From assembly GCF_029428875.1 (NCBI RefSeq), contig NZ_JAJSOO010000001.1, positions 7,164,501 to 7,228,500 on the forward strand: a DNA stretch of 64,000 nucleotides, read 5' to 3'. A program made the translations under genes and the position numbers. The DNA is from Streptomyces sp. JH34 (lineage in GTDB: Bacteria; Actinomycetota; Actinomycetes; Streptomycetales; Streptomycetaceae). Positions 31,331 through 40,587 of this stretch are shown here, piece after piece (the stretch's first letter is position 1; the number at the start of each line of letters is the position of its first letter). Under the pieces are notes generated by a model. It searched no databases, had not been told where the DNA came from, and worked only from the letters and a program-made list of their open reading frames with translations.

Positions 31331-34120
31331 TCACATGCCGGCATCCTCTTCACCAGGTGGTCCGGGGACAGTACGCGGGAGGTCATCGGCCGCGGCGCGG
31401 TGTCCCCCTGCGGTCAGGCGGTCGGCGAGGAGGGCCCGAGCTTCGCGGTACCCCTGAGAAAGCTGCGCTGGCATGGTGCCGTGCCGTTCGATGACTGTTC
31501 CGGCCTCGGTGAGCAGGACGACGGCTTCATCCAGCCAGGAGCCGCCCGCCTCGGTCCGCAGGCCGACGGCGAAGAGCAGCATGAGGGCGAGCCTCGGCTC
31601 GAATCCCGGGTCGGCCTCGGCCATGCGGCGGCGTATGGTCACGGCCTCGTCGGCCGCGGCGATGGCGTCGTCACGGCGGCCGGTGGCGAGGAGCACGATG
31701 CTGAGTGAGGCCAGTGCCTCGGCCAGTACGTGCGTGTGGGCTTGCGGTTGGCGCCCGGCCAGGCGCCGCAGTATGGATACGGACTCGTGGGCGGCGGAGA
31801 GCGCCTCGGCTTGCTGCCCCGCGTAGAGCAGGTGCACAGCGCTCCCGGCCAGTACGTTCGCCAACTTGCTCTCGTACGAGACAGGATGGACCGCGGCGAG
31901 TCGGCGGAGCAGAGCCGCCGCCTCCTGCGCCACAGGGACACTCCCGGATTCGCCCGTGCGCCACAGTGCCTTGGCGAGGTTGGCCAGGGCATTCGCCAGG
32001 GCGTCGGTGTACGCTGCCGCGTTCGTCCGCGCGAGGCGGCGCAGGATAATAATGCCCTCCCGGAGCGCCGCCACAGACTCCTCGGGGGTGGCGGTGAATC
32101 CGAGGCACAGGCCGAGCGCCACCAGAGACGCGGACAGGTCGGGCTCATGGGCCACGGGGTCGTCAGCGGCCAACTCCCTCAAAAGGATCACGCATTCCTG
32201 TGTCGTGACGGTCGCGTCGGCCCACCGATCGGCCTGGAAGAGGTCCCGCCCGACGCTCAGCAGGGCACTCGCGAGATCGGACCGGTACCGACCGTCCCGT
32301 CCGGCGAGTTCGCGCAGGATCATGATGGCTTCCTCGGTGGCCGCCAGTGCGTCGGTGCGGCGTCCGACTGCGGAGAGCCGCCTGCCATAGGCCGCCAGCG
32401 CGGTCGCGAGGTTGCGTTCGACCAGCTCCGCCTCGGCGGGGTTCCGTAGTTCGTTCCCGTCGATCGCCCGGTATTCCCGCACGGCCTCCTCGGCCGCCGC
32501 CAGCGATTCGTCCAGTTGCCCCGCGTGGTATAGGCGGACGCTGTGCTCGTTCCGGATGGCCGCCTGGTCGTTGAGGTGCCCGGCGCGTGCGAGCCGGTGA
32601 GGCAGTAGTCGGGTGCTGACGGCGGCGATGCCCGGGTCGAGGTCGGCGTGGGGTCGCCCGAACGACGGAAAGCGGGCCGCAATGGCTTCGAGGAGTTCGG
32701 GGGCGATGTCGTCGAGATCGGCCAGCGTGGTCAGGGCGGCGCTGCCTGCGGCGACGGCGACCTGGGGGGCGGCGGCGAGGAGCGGGTACAAATGCCGTGG
32801 TCCGACGTGTGGCCAGCGCTGGGCGGCCGATGCCAGAAAGGTGACGGCGCGGGGGGTCCACAGGAGTGTGGAAGGGTCGGTGGCGTCGGTGAGCAGAGTG
32901 CCGACGGTGGCTCGGGCCCATGGCTGGGCCGGGTACTCGGCGTGGTGCCCCGGGAGGGTGAGTGCCAGGAAGTCCTCGCTGAGGCGGTCTGGGTACAGGG
33001 GTTCCAGGACGGTCTCCTGGGCTGGGTCCGCCGGTGGGTAGCAGACGGCGTGGTCGGCGAGCACGCGGTGCGCCGGGAGCTTCAGGTCGAGCCCGGCAAC
33101 GACGTCCAACCCCTGAGCGGGCGCCATCGGCCCCGTGAGCGCGGCGGTGAAAACGGTCCGGTTCATCGCGTCGGGCGGGGTGGTGAAGGCCCGCGCGGTC
33201 GGGTCGATCTCGTGGCCGCCCTCTCCGTGCAGCCGTGCCCAGTGCAGGTGTTCGCGGTCCAGGAGGTAGCAGGTCAGCCCGGCGAGGTCGGGCGGCGGAC
33301 GGCGGCCCGCGACGTGGGCGTCGACGGCGACCAAGGCCGCGAGGTGTACCGACAGGGTCAGCCCGAAGTCGTCGCCGGCGAGGGCGGCGGGTGTTTCGAC
33401 GCGGAGGGACGGGGCGCCGTACCGGGCGGCGAAGCTGTCCCGCGCGACAGCGAACATCTCTGTCCGCGGTGACCCATAGCCCTCCCTCTCCTGCGTCCCG
33501 TCGGGCAGCGGGGGCAGGAACTGCGCGGATGTTCCGGCCTGAAGGTTGGCAACCGAGGCGCGGACGGCGGGCCAGACATCGTCGCCTCGGGCCAGCAGCA
33601 GGATGCGCGCGGGCACCTCGGGCCGGTGCAGCAGAGCGTTGCTGAACAGCCAGAGCAAGTGCGACAGTGGCCAGCGGTCCGCGTAGTCGACGATCAGCAG
33701 GGTGCCGTCCGCAGCGGCACCGAGGTCCTGGCTGCCGGGCGGCGGAATTACGCTCCCGGGGCCGTGCGTGGCGGTGACCACTTGCCAGCCGTCGTCCGCC
33801 GACTCATGCGCGAAGTGGTCGGCGAGCCGGGTTTTGCCCTGCCCGCCCGGCGCGTGCAGCCACCGCACGGCGAGCTGTGGCCCTTCGTCTCGCCATCGCC
33901 GCAGCGATGCCAGTTCCGCCGTCCGGCCGGTGAACTCCACAACGGCGAAACGGGCGTTGAGCATGCGGCTCGGAACCTCGCGCAGGAACGAGTCGTCGGC
34001 GGTGGCCGGTGGGCGCCACCGTTGAAGCAGGTACACCGGTATGCCATCGCCGAAGACGTGGATGTCCGCGCCGACAACGCCATAGGCAAAGCCGTTCTCG
34101 GCGCGGACGGACTGCGTCAC
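31331..34120 (-). CDS. STAND/NB-ARC-like NTPase with C-terminal TPR repeats
   Basis: A 929-residue protein of the STAND (NLR-like) class. Residues 9-26 carry a Gly/Tyr/His motif (NGFAYGVVGADIHVFGDG). After FTGRTAELASLRRW comes the NTPase: Walker A APGGQGKT (90-97) and Walker B LLIVDYADRW (141-150). The C-terminal ~400 residues are tandem TPR repeats (for example LDESLAAAEEAVREYRAI and WADATVTTQECVILLRELAA). STAND proteins oligomerise on ligand sensing and recruit effectors. The GTG start overlaps the stop of a small partner gene (GTGA), whose C-terminus carries a similar motif. A sensor role, possibly in phage defence or programmed growth arrest, is inference. Confidence 0.85.
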   Translation of the reverse strand: MTQSVRAENGFAYGVVGADIHVFGDGIPVYLLQRWRPPATADDSFLREVPSRMLNARFAVVEFTGRTAELASLRRWRDEGPQLAVRWLHAPGGQGKTRLADHFAHESADDGWQVVTATHGPGSVIPPPGSQDLGAAADGTLLIVDYADRWPLSHLLWLFSNALLHRPEVPARILLLARGDDVWPAVRASVANLQAGTSAQFLPPLPDGTQEREGYGSPRTEMFAVARDSFAARYGAPSLRVETPAALAGDDFGLTLSVHLAALVAVDAHVAGRRPPPDLAGLTCYLLDREHLHWARLHGEGGHEIDPTARAFTTPPDAMNRTVFTAALTGPMAPAQGLDVVAGLDLKLPAHRVLADHAVCYPPADPAQETVLEPLYPDRLSEDFLALTLPGHHAEYPAQPWARATVGTLLTDATDPSTLLWTPRAVTFLASAAQRWPHVGPRHLYPLLAAAPQVAVAAGSAALTTLADLDDIAPELLEAIAARFPSFGRPHADLDPGIAAVSTRLLPHRLARAGHLNDQAAIRNEHSVRLYHAGQLDESLAAAEEAVREYRAIDGNELRNPAEAELVERNLATALAAYGRRLSAVGRRTDALAATEEAIMILRELAGRDGRYRSDLASALLSVGRDLFQADRWADATVTTQECVILLRELAADDPVAHEPDLSASLVALGLCLGFTATPEESVAALREGIIILRRLARTNAAAYTDALANALANLAKALWRTGESGSVPVAQEAAALLRRLAAVHPVSYESKLANVLAGSAVHLLYAGQQAEALSAAHESVSILRRLAGRQPQAHTHVLAEALASLSIVLLATGRRDDAIAAADEAVTIRRRMAEADPGFEPRLALMLLFAVGLRTEAGGSWLDEAVVLLTEAGTVIERHGTMPAQLSQGYREARALLADRLTAGGHRAAADDLPRTVPGPPGEEDAGM

Positions 34121-34611
34121 GGCGTGTCTTCCCCGGCGTCGGTGGCGCCGGCCGGTGGTGGCGAGGGGTACGGCGAGGCGCGATGGTGGATATGCACGCT
34201 GCTGCCCGGCCCGAGAGCGCCGTACGCCGACCCGCCGCCAGTAGCATGCACGCTCTGCTGCCAGATGTTCTGAGCCGGCGGCAACAGAGCACCGACCTCG
34301 TCGATCAGCGCGGTCACTTCACCGGAGAGTTCCGGGGCACGGCGCAGCAGATCCTCCAGGTTCTCCTGCCAGCGCTGCACCTGCCTGTTGCGGACGACGT
34401 CCAGCTCGGCCGCGTCCCGCACCCGGGCCGCACTCGCCTCCAACTCGGCCTGCACGGGGTCTTCCTCGCCTCCCGCCGTACCTTCGTCACGCCGTCCGAA
34501 GAGCGCCACCGTCCGGTCGCGGGCCACCTCCCACGCGGAGGTGGCCATGGCTGAAACGACGGTGGTGGCGCCGGCCATGGCCAGTAACGACACTGGATCC
34601 GACAAGGGCAT
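34117..34611 (-). CDS. Small partner of the STAND protein, with C-terminal AYG-LG-HIHH motif
   Basis: A 164-residue protein. It has an N-terminal hydrophobic or amphipathic helix (SLLAMAGATTVVSAMATSAWEVARDRTVALFG), a coiled coil with charged heptads (residues 52-110), and a C-terminal segment at 121-143 (VHATGGGSAYGALGPGSSVHIHH). The AYGxxG...H pattern recurs at the N-terminus of the STAND protein encoded next. ATG at 34611; an AAAGGGG run directly abuts it, which is unusually close, so GTG seven codons in is an alternative. It probably works with the STAND protein through motif-motif contact; the N-terminal helix may be the active part (inference). Confidence 0.75.
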   Translation of the reverse strand: MPLSDPVSLLAMAGATTVVSAMATSAWEVARDRTVALFGRRDEGTAGGEEDPVQAELEASAARVRDAAELDVVRNRQVQRWQENLEDLLRRAPELSGEVTALIDEVGALLPPAQNIWQQSVHATGGGSAYGALGPGSSVHIHHRASPYPSPPPAGATDAGEDTP

Positions 34612-34999
34612 CCCCTTTCAGAGTCCCGCGCCTCCTGTGGCGTAGGCCGTCCAGGCGGATACGGGAAATGCCGGCATGAGCCGTCCTGTTTTCGAGTCCC
34701 GGACGGAGACTACGTCGGGATGGTCAGCAGCGGCTTCGAATCAGTCAACTTCGCCTACCACACCCGGCTCACAGCCCGACACACGCCCCACCGGAGCACT
34801 GCCGTCTGCGGCTGGTGGGTGAGCACTCTCACCGGACCGCCTCATTCGCCTTGGTGCCTAATGGAACGGCCACCAGCTCGACCGCACCCGCATCAGCCAC
34901 CTTGCCCGTCTCGGCATGCCACTTGCCGCGTGAGCGAACAAGCCAACAGGATCGGTGACGGCGTCCGGCACCCCGTCGCACCACCCCTGCTGCGTTTGA

Positions 35000-35412
35000 C
35001 GGCCCATCATTCCGGGCGTGATAGAGGCGAGTGGGTCAGCGGCACACCCGCTTCGTCGGCAAGCGGAATGGGCTGCTCCATGACGTCGACCCGGCGTTCG
35101 TCCCTGAGGTGCCTGGAGAGGTCGGCGCGGAGGAGGTCGTTGGGCCGGTTATCACGGACTCTGGGGGTTCCATCCCTCGCCGCTCGGCGACCCACTGGGC
35201 CTCGACGATGTCCGATGCAGGCATCCTGCAAGAGCTGACCACTCGGGCTTGCCGCTGCGGATCAGGTCGGTGAGCGCGGAGAGCGCTTCCTCGATGTCGA
35301 TGTGGTCGGTCTGCAAGCGGCGCAGCCTTTCATGACGGCTTGCTGGGTGACAGCCTCTAGGAACATCGGAATAGCGGTCACGACAGGGGTGGTTACGGTA
35401 CTCGTTTCTCAC
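35000..35412 (-). pseudogene. Aldo/keto reductase remnant
   Basis: Minus-strand pieces of an aldo/keto reductase appear in order but in different frames. ERLRRLQTDHIDIEEALSALTDLIRSGK lacks the usual stretch between DHID and IEE. SSCRMPASDIVEAQWVAERRGME follows, then LADEAGVPLTH. Internal deletions and frameshifts make it non-functional. Most of 34612-35000 shows nothing recognisable. Confidence 0.75.
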
Positions 35413-35443
35413 AAGCGACCAGTGAGGCAGGTGGCAGTTGACT

Positions 35444-35478
35444 GCCTCGTTGCCTCGTTGCCTCGTTGCCTCGTTGCC
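35444..35478. repeat. 8-bp tandem repeat
   Basis: Four perfect copies of GCCTCGTT followed by a partial GCC. It lies in non-coding DNA between the aldo/keto reductase remnant and the second DUF6232 operon. Confidence 0.9.
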
Positions 35479-35766
35479 GAAATGCCAGATGTCGCGTCGA
35501 TGGGTGCGGACAATCGCAAGGGGTTCCGCCGACCGCGGGGGCCGTCATAAGAACCTGAGCTCACGTAACGACTGCCCGGTGGCACCGGTCACGGTGATCC
35601 GGCCGAGCCCACCGGGACTTGTCCGCTGCACTCCGGATCGCGGCCGCCACTTCGGCAATGCGGAAGCGAGCAGCGACGGCCGGCCGTCAGCCCTTCGCCG
35701 CCGGCGTCGGCCAGTCGCTCTGTGGCGACGCTGGAGTCTCAGCTGGTGGCGTGGGCTGTCGAATCT

Positions 35767-36129
35767 CTACTGGTTGCCCACGAGAGGCAGGAGTTGGGAG
35801 ATGATCTCGGCAACCGGTTGCCCGACGGCGCCGACGGTGGCGGCGATACCCGCAAGCGTGAGCAAAATACCGCGTTGGCGCTGCGGGTCGCTGGTGCCGG
35901 ACTCGAGCTCAGCCAGGGAACCGTCGATCACCTCGGCGTCAATGGCCTCCAACCGCGGTCGGAGGTCTTGCAGCAGGCGGGTCAACTCGGCCAGCGCTAC
36001 GCGCAATTCCTCTGCGGGGTGGCCTGCTGCACTGGAGGTGACGTGGCGCTTGTCGATCCCAGTGTGATTGCTGCCGCCATTGATGGCGACGCTGTCGCCC
36101 CAGTGGTACGTGTCTCCGGCCATCGTCAC
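35767..36129 (-). CDS. Small partner protein of DUF6232, with N-terminal GD-V-I-GG-HxG motif (copy B)
   Basis: A 120-residue paralogue of the protein at 20259-20594. Residues 8-25 (YHWGDSVAINGGSNHTGI) match the C-terminus of the upstream DUF6232 protein (YHTGDNVNMYGGVGNTGV). A helical middle follows (EELRVALAELTRLLQDLRPRLEAID). The hydrophobic C-terminal helix ILLTLAGIAATVGAVGQPVAEIISQLLPLVG is almost superimposable on copy A over LAxIAATVGAVGxP. GTG at 36129 overlaps the upstream stop (GTGA); an ATG two codons later is possible. Apart from the terminal motif and this helix the two copies have diverged strongly. Confidence 0.8.
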   Translation of the reverse strand: MTMAGDTYHWGDSVAINGGSNHTGIDKRHVTSSAAGHPAEELRVALAELTRLLQDLRPRLEAIDAEVIDGSLAELESGTSDPQRQRGILLTLAGIAATVGAVGQPVAEIISQLLPLVGNQ

Positions 36130-36707
36130 TTTGCCACTCCTGTGTTGCCGACCCCGCCGTACATGTTCACGTTGTCGCCTGTGTGGTAGTGCCGCGGGTT
36201 GAAGTTGATCGCTTGTACCTGCATCTGAAATTCGGCAGCTGGGTTGTCGATGGCTTCAGTGATCGCGAACGCCAGACTGCGCAGGTGCCCCCGGTCGGCC
36301 GCAGTCACCATGGCGGTGGACTGCCCACAAGTCTCGGCGGCCAGGGCGTAGTAGTCCTTGGACTTGATGACGATGAGCAGCCGGATCGTGAAATAGACCA
36401 GCGCCAGGCCTCCGGGATTGATCAACAGGATGGCTGCGACCATGCTGTCGATCTGCTTGACGACCAGCAGCAGCCCGAGCAGGATGCCGGTTCGCCACCA
36501 GAACTGTCGCCATGCCTTCGCGCGGTTCGGGATGACATCGACCGTGTACACGCGTGCCAGGTTTCGCAGGGGGTAGGCAGCTTCGCCGACCCATAGGAGG
36601 CCCTTGGTCACGCGCAGCATGACAGTTTGCCCCGACTCGGTTTTCATCGGGCCACCTACATTCGGCGCCGTGCGCGGTGGAGGTGGAATGGGTCGGCTTA
36701 ACTCCAT
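36126..36707 (-). CDS. DUF6232-family membrane protein (copy B)
   Basis: A 193-residue paralogue of the protein at 20591-21232. It has a Pro-rich N-terminus and TKGLLWVGEAAYPLRNLARVYTVDVIP. Membrane helices near residues 70-85 and 92-115 (ILLINPGGLALVYFTIRLLIVI) follow, then the soluble CGQSTAMVTAADRGHLRSLAFAITEAID domain and the terminal motif YHTGDNVNMYGGVGNTGV. I chose the ATG at 36707 because GGAG sits five bases upstream; longer in-frame starts at 36740 and 36764 lack a ribosome site. It diverges from a TetR regulator. Confidence 0.83.
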   Translation of the reverse strand: MELSRPIPPPPRTAPNVGGPMKTESGQTVMLRVTKGLLWVGEAAYPLRNLARVYTVDVIPNRAKAWRQFWWRTGILLGLLLVVKQIDSMVAAILLINPGGLALVYFTIRLLIVIKSKDYYALAAETCGQSTAMVTAADRGHLRSLAFAITEAIDNPAAEFQMQVQAINFNPRHYHTGDNVNMYGGVGNTGVAK

Positions 36708-36912
36708 GGGAGCTCCGATCGAATGGGTTCCGACAGTCATACGGGAACCAGCGACTAGAGGCATGCGAGCGCCACCCAACGTAGACGCGTGAGTGCGGCT
36801 CGCTATGTGAAGACCATTAACCTCGCGAATGCATGTCAGCGCAAGCCCTTCGGTGAAACGCACGCCACACGTAGAGTCAGCGTCGGGACAGCGATCACCC
36901 AGGAGAGTGGCA

Positions 36913-37656
36913 GTGGAAGGTACGACCGAGGGGCAGAGCGGCCAGAAGCCCTCGCGCCGTGAGCGCATGAGGACACAACTGATACAGGAGGCCAGACGTG
37001 AGGCCCGTCAACTACTTGCCTCGGAGGGGCTTGCTGGACTCTCCCTCTCAGCAGTAGCCCGCAGTCTGGGGGTCAGCCCTCCTGCTCTCTACCGCTACTT
37101 CGACGGTAAGGCCGGACTTGTGACGGCTGTCTACGAGGACCTGACTGCCGAACTGGTCGACAGTATGCGGTCAGCGGTGCTCCGCCAGGACTCCGACGAT
37201 ACGGCCGCCCACCTCTACGCGGCGACGGAGGCCGTGCTCGTCTGGTCTGTCGCGCATCAGACGGAGTTCAGTCTCCTGGTAGGCACTTTCTACCCGCGGG
37301 CTGCTGCGAACGACGAGAGTACGGGCACGCTGTTCGTGCGCGAGGTCGGCGCCGTGTACGTCCCGCCGTTCCGGAGGCTGTCGACCTCCGGCAAGCTCAA
37401 CTATCCGTGCGAGGAGGACATCCCGGTCGCTCTGCGCGGGCAGCTTGTTGCATATCGAGATGGCATGGACCCCGACCTTCCACTGGGCGTCGTCTACTTG
37501 ATGATCACCTGCTGGCGTCAGATTTACGGCATGGTCTGTATGGCTGTTCACGAGCATCTGGCGTTCGCCTTCGATGACTGGCGTCCGCTCTTCGAGGACA
37601 TGATGCGGCGGCTACTGGAGATGCTGGGCCTGGACGGAGCACCGACGATCCGCTGA
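36913..37656 (+). CDS. TetR-family regulator
   Basis: A 247-residue TetR regulator. The HTH is at residues 41-64 (AGLSLSAVARSLGVSPPALYRYFDGKAGLV). The C-terminal ligand domain (LYAATEAVLVWSVAHQTEFSLLVGTFYPR, MITCWRQIYGMVCMAVHEHLAFAF) resembles the WHG type. GTG at 36913 lies seven bases after AGGAG; the frame continues upstream, but without good signals. It faces the second DUF6232 operon across about 200 bases, so regulation of that operon is possible but unproven. Confidence 0.88.
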   Translation: MEGTTEGQSGQKPSRRERMRTQLIQEARREARQLLASEGLAGLSLSAVARSLGVSPPALYRYFDGKAGLVTAVYEDLTAELVDSMRSAVLRQDSDDTAAHLYAATEAVLVWSVAHQTEFSLLVGTFYPRAAANDESTGTLFVREVGAVYVPPFRRLSTSGKLNYPCEEDIPVALRGQLVAYRDGMDPDLPLGVVYLMITCWRQIYGMVCMAVHEHLAFAFDDWRPLFEDMMRRLLEMLGLDGAPTIR

Positions 37657-37801
37657 TGCCGCAGGCTGACATGACGGCATCCTCATCTCATCGGGCCGAT
37701 GATCCCGGAGGGTCGGACCTCCGCCCTCCGCTCGATGAGCACCAAGCCCAACTGCGTCCGATTCGAGCACACGGCCCCATGACCCACCCACATCTCCACA
37801 C

Positions 37802-38140
37802 CTAACCAAACCCGTTCGCACAGTCCGGGTTCTGCATCGCGGTGGTCCGGAGCCGGCCCGACGGGTTCGGCGAGAGCGAGCGCGCCGTCTCGTAGGCCGG
37901 GTGTGCCCGGGACAGGGCAGGAGACCAGCCGCGCACGGCTTGGGAGGAGTTCCACCACCGCCGGGGCGGCAGGACGCGCAGGCGGACGAGTCGGCCGCCC
38001 ACGGCGTCAGGTTCACGTCCCAGCCTGCCGCAGCGAGAATGTCGGCCGTGTGGGCGACGAAGCCGCCGCCCTTCATCTCGATCCCGCACACCTGGGCCAG
38101 GTACGTACCCCCCGCCGCACCGCCCGCACTCTCCTTCGTC
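37802..38140 (-). pseudogene. Hypothetical gene remnant with one frameshift
   Basis: The minus strand has strongly coding sequence in one frame (TYLAQVCGIEMKGGGFVAHTADILAAAGWDVNLTPWAADSSACASC). Near 37985 the coding character passes to the next frame (RRWWNSSQAVRGWSPALSRAHPAYETARSLSPNPSG), which ends at 37802. No start codon is evident. Family not recognised. The bases between 37657 and 37802 hold nothing clear. Confidence 0.45.
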
Positions 38141-38266
38141 CGGCCCCCGGCTGGGAACCTGGCGGACGGGCACCGCGAACAGCCGGCCCACGGCAGTACC
38201 GCTCGCGCACGCGGGCAGCGGGAGGTGGCCGTCGGCCGACCACCCGGTCCTGGCAGACTGCATCCC

Positions 38267-38788
38267 ATGAGCTCCATGACGCCTGCCCGTGCCCTCCTGT
38301 TGGTCACCAGCGGCATAACCTGCCTGGCCACCGCGGCAAGCGCACTGGTGGGCCTCATCATCGAAGGCCCGCTCACTGCCCTGATCCTGGGGATCATCAT
38401 GGGGGCCGGAAGCGCCGTCGGAGCCTTCCTCGTGCGGCGGCGCGCAACGGCCGCGCACGCGCGTGCCAGGACAGCCGTGATGGCGCACGGGTACGCGGAG
38501 GGCATCGCCCAGTACGTCCTGCTGATCGTCTGCAACTACGAAGCCGCGGTCTTCCCCCGGAGCGGCCCGCACGGTGTCACCCCCGACGAACGCGCTGCTC
38601 GCCGAAACGACGCCTACAAGATCGCTGCCGAGGAGGAAGTGCCCCACCGCGTGCGTGAGGCTGCGGCCGACGTTCTGGCCGCCCTGGACGACGGCGACCG
38701 CAGCCGCTCCGTCGCTGCTCAGGCCGCGCTCATCATTGCCGTGCACGAACACGCCAGGCAGCCCGTTCCGCTGCCTCCGGGACGATAG
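38267..38788 (+). CDS. Small membrane protein with a helical cytoplasmic tail
   Basis: A 173-residue protein. There are two closely spaced transmembrane helices at residues 8-28 (ALLLVTSGITCLATAASALVGL) and 33-55 (LTALILGIIMGAGSAVGAFLV). The tail is basic then helical (RRRATAAHARARTAVMAHGYAEGIAQYVLLIVCNYEAAVF, EVPHRVREAAADVLAALDDGDRSR). I do not recognise a family. ATG at 38267; a second Met follows at codon 4. It appears monocistronic. Confidence 0.7.
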   Translation: MSSMTPARALLLVTSGITCLATAASALVGLIIEGPLTALILGIIMGAGSAVGAFLVRRRATAAHARARTAVMAHGYAEGIAQYVLLIVCNYEAAVFPRSGPHGVTPDERAARRNDAYKIAAEEEVPHRVREAAADVLAALDDGDRSRSVAAQAALIIAVHEHARQPVPLPPGR

Positions 38789-39155
38789 CCGCCACCCGCG
38801 TGCAGTTTCCCCGTCGCTCGATCCCTCAGCTCCTGGTCGCAGAGTCTGCACGGGGCGTGCAAGGACACGACTCAGAGCCTTGGCCCGGAGCGCGCACACC
38901 GTGTCCGGAGACTTCGATCTGACGACGGACGAACTGCGCGTCGTGACGCCTCACGACGTTCGGCACACGGAGGACGTCCTGCAGGTCCCGGTACTCGTCG
39001 ATGTGCTCTGCCGCTACCCGCTCGCGACAGGCGGCAGCTATCGTGTCGCCCGGCCGATGAGCACTCCGGGCCCATTCCCTGAGTCAGACGGCTGACCGGC
39101 CGCCAGGGCACACCGCAGCGATCGACGCCGATGTGCGCAGGAAGGAGTGCACGTC
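38789..39155. other. Intergenic stretch, nothing recognised
   Basis: About 370 bases. A frame around 38900-39090 (DFDLTTDELRVVTPHDVRHTEDVLQVPVL) looks coding but has no start or family. The Imm5-like gene's ribosome site (GAAGGAG, 39141-39147) ends the stretch. Confidence 0.4.
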
Positions 39156-39671
39156 ATGATCCTCCCGAAGGTCCGGGACCCTCGCTTCGTGACGATCCGC
39201 CGTGGTGGGACTCTCACCGATGCGGATCACCATCTCCTCGCTCTATGGGCGGCCACTTGTGCGGAGCACGTCCTTGGCCTCTTCGAGTCGGCCCAGCCCG
39301 GGGACCCGCGACCGCGTCAGGCGATCGAGCATGCCCGGGGCTGGGTGCGTGGAGAGGTCAAGATGATGCAAGCCCGCGCGGCGGGCGGCCATGCGATGGG
39401 GGCCGCCAGAGACCTGCGTGGGGCAGCCCGGCATGCCGCGTACGCGGCCGGCCAGGCCGGGGCCGTCGCCCACGTTGCCGCGCACGAGCTCGGCGCGGCC
39501 GCCTACGCGATCAAAGCCGCACGGGCAGCGGCACTGAAAGGCGAGAGCGACACCGCGGGACGACTCGAGTGCCAGTGGCAGCGCAACCAGCTCCCGGACG
39601 CGATCCACGACCTCGTACTTGATGACCAGCGGCTGCGCAACGACATCTGCTGGTCGGTGTTCGACTACTGA
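39156..39671 (+). CDS. Putative immunity protein (Imm5-like)
   Basis: A 171-residue, Ala-rich, all-helical protein matching the 'putative immunity protein' group: DPRFVTIRRGGTLTDADHHLLALWAATCAEHVLGLFE, AIEHARGWVRGEVKMMQARAAGGHAMGAARD and AGQAGAVAHVAAHELGAAAYAIKAARAA. The family was named from polymorphic-toxin neighbourhoods; many solo copies exist and their function is untested. ATG at 39156 was chosen because GAAGGAG lies eight bases upstream. No toxin gene is visible nearby. Confidence 0.82.
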   Translation: MILPKVRDPRFVTIRRGGTLTDADHHLLALWAATCAEHVLGLFESAQPGDPRPRQAIEHARGWVRGEVKMMQARAAGGHAMGAARDLRGAARHAAYAAGQAGAVAHVAAHELGAAAYAIKAARAAALKGESDTAGRLECQWQRNQLPDAIHDLVLDDQRLRNDICWSVFDY

Positions 39672-40222
39672 GACCGAACCGAGCACGGCCTCCCATGGTC
39701 ACCCCTTCGGGATCACCGGGCATCATGGGGGAACGCCCGGCACTCCGCGCACAGCCGTCCCCGGTGACGTCCAGATGAACTGGGTCCGCTCCGTAGCGCC
39801 ACACCGAGAACTGGCGTCGCTCACCGGGCCCCGCACTACCGACTCGTCCAGCGAGGCGTGCTCGACATCGGCACTTCGGAAACCCCGTTGCCGTACGCCG
39901 GGCAGATGTCAGTGCAGCTCCACGCCGTCCACCCCGTTCCAACTGGAGGTAGGCGTGAGCCGTGACGCGGTTGTTGGGACCGGAGCGCACCAGCACCAGA
40001 ATCAATCTTGAACTTGGCTGTGCCCCAGAATGATCAGACATTCGCAGCCGGGATTTGGTGGAACCGGGTTCCGGCTGCGCTTGGTGCACGAAGTTCCGGC
40101 GCGGATGCCCAGGGCGCACGGAGCTGAACCGATGGGGCCTTGGTGCAAGCGCATCACACCAGGGTCGGAGCACAGGATCAGGCGAAGGCCGTGTTGACGT
40201 GCCGGAATCCACGAACGAGCGA

Positions 40223-40530
40223 TCACGTACCGGGGCATCGTCGGGGCAGTCGGCGTCCGCCGCGGCTGGCCGGGGGCCGGCGAACTTGGGCCTCGGAGGA
40301 GTCCAGCCGCAGCTCGATGCTTTCGGCCTGGGCGTATGCGAATACATCCGCCAAGGTCCGCAGCCGCAGGCTGGGCCGGTCTGAGAGCGCGCCTCCCTGC
40401 TCTGCCGGCAGTCTTCGTATCTCGCCGATCGCAGGGTGATGGTGGAGCGGTCGACGCCGGGACAGCAGCCGCGGCGCCGCATGCGGCAAGTCGTGCCGCA
40501 AGCCCATAAGCGTGCTTTGCCCGGGCGCAC
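40223..40530 (-). pseudogene. Transposase remnant
   Basis: The minus strand reads AIGEIRRLPAEQGGALSDRPSLRLRTLADVFAYAQAESIELRLDSSEAQVRRPPASRGGRR. This is the central part of a Streptomyces IS transposase group whose pattern I know as 'LRTLADVFAYAQAEGIELRLDGTEVQVRRP'. Both ends are missing and frame changes flank it. Confidence 0.6.
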
Positions 40531-40587
40531 GCAGCCCCGCGATAGGGCCCGGGCGCGCTCGTGAAGACGATCGCAACCCAGGGATCA

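Noticed and set aside
31730..33472. Long plus-strand ORFs opposite the STAND gene
   Set aside because: They mirror the TPR/NTPase coding strand and carry no motif; the STAND frame has Walker A and B.
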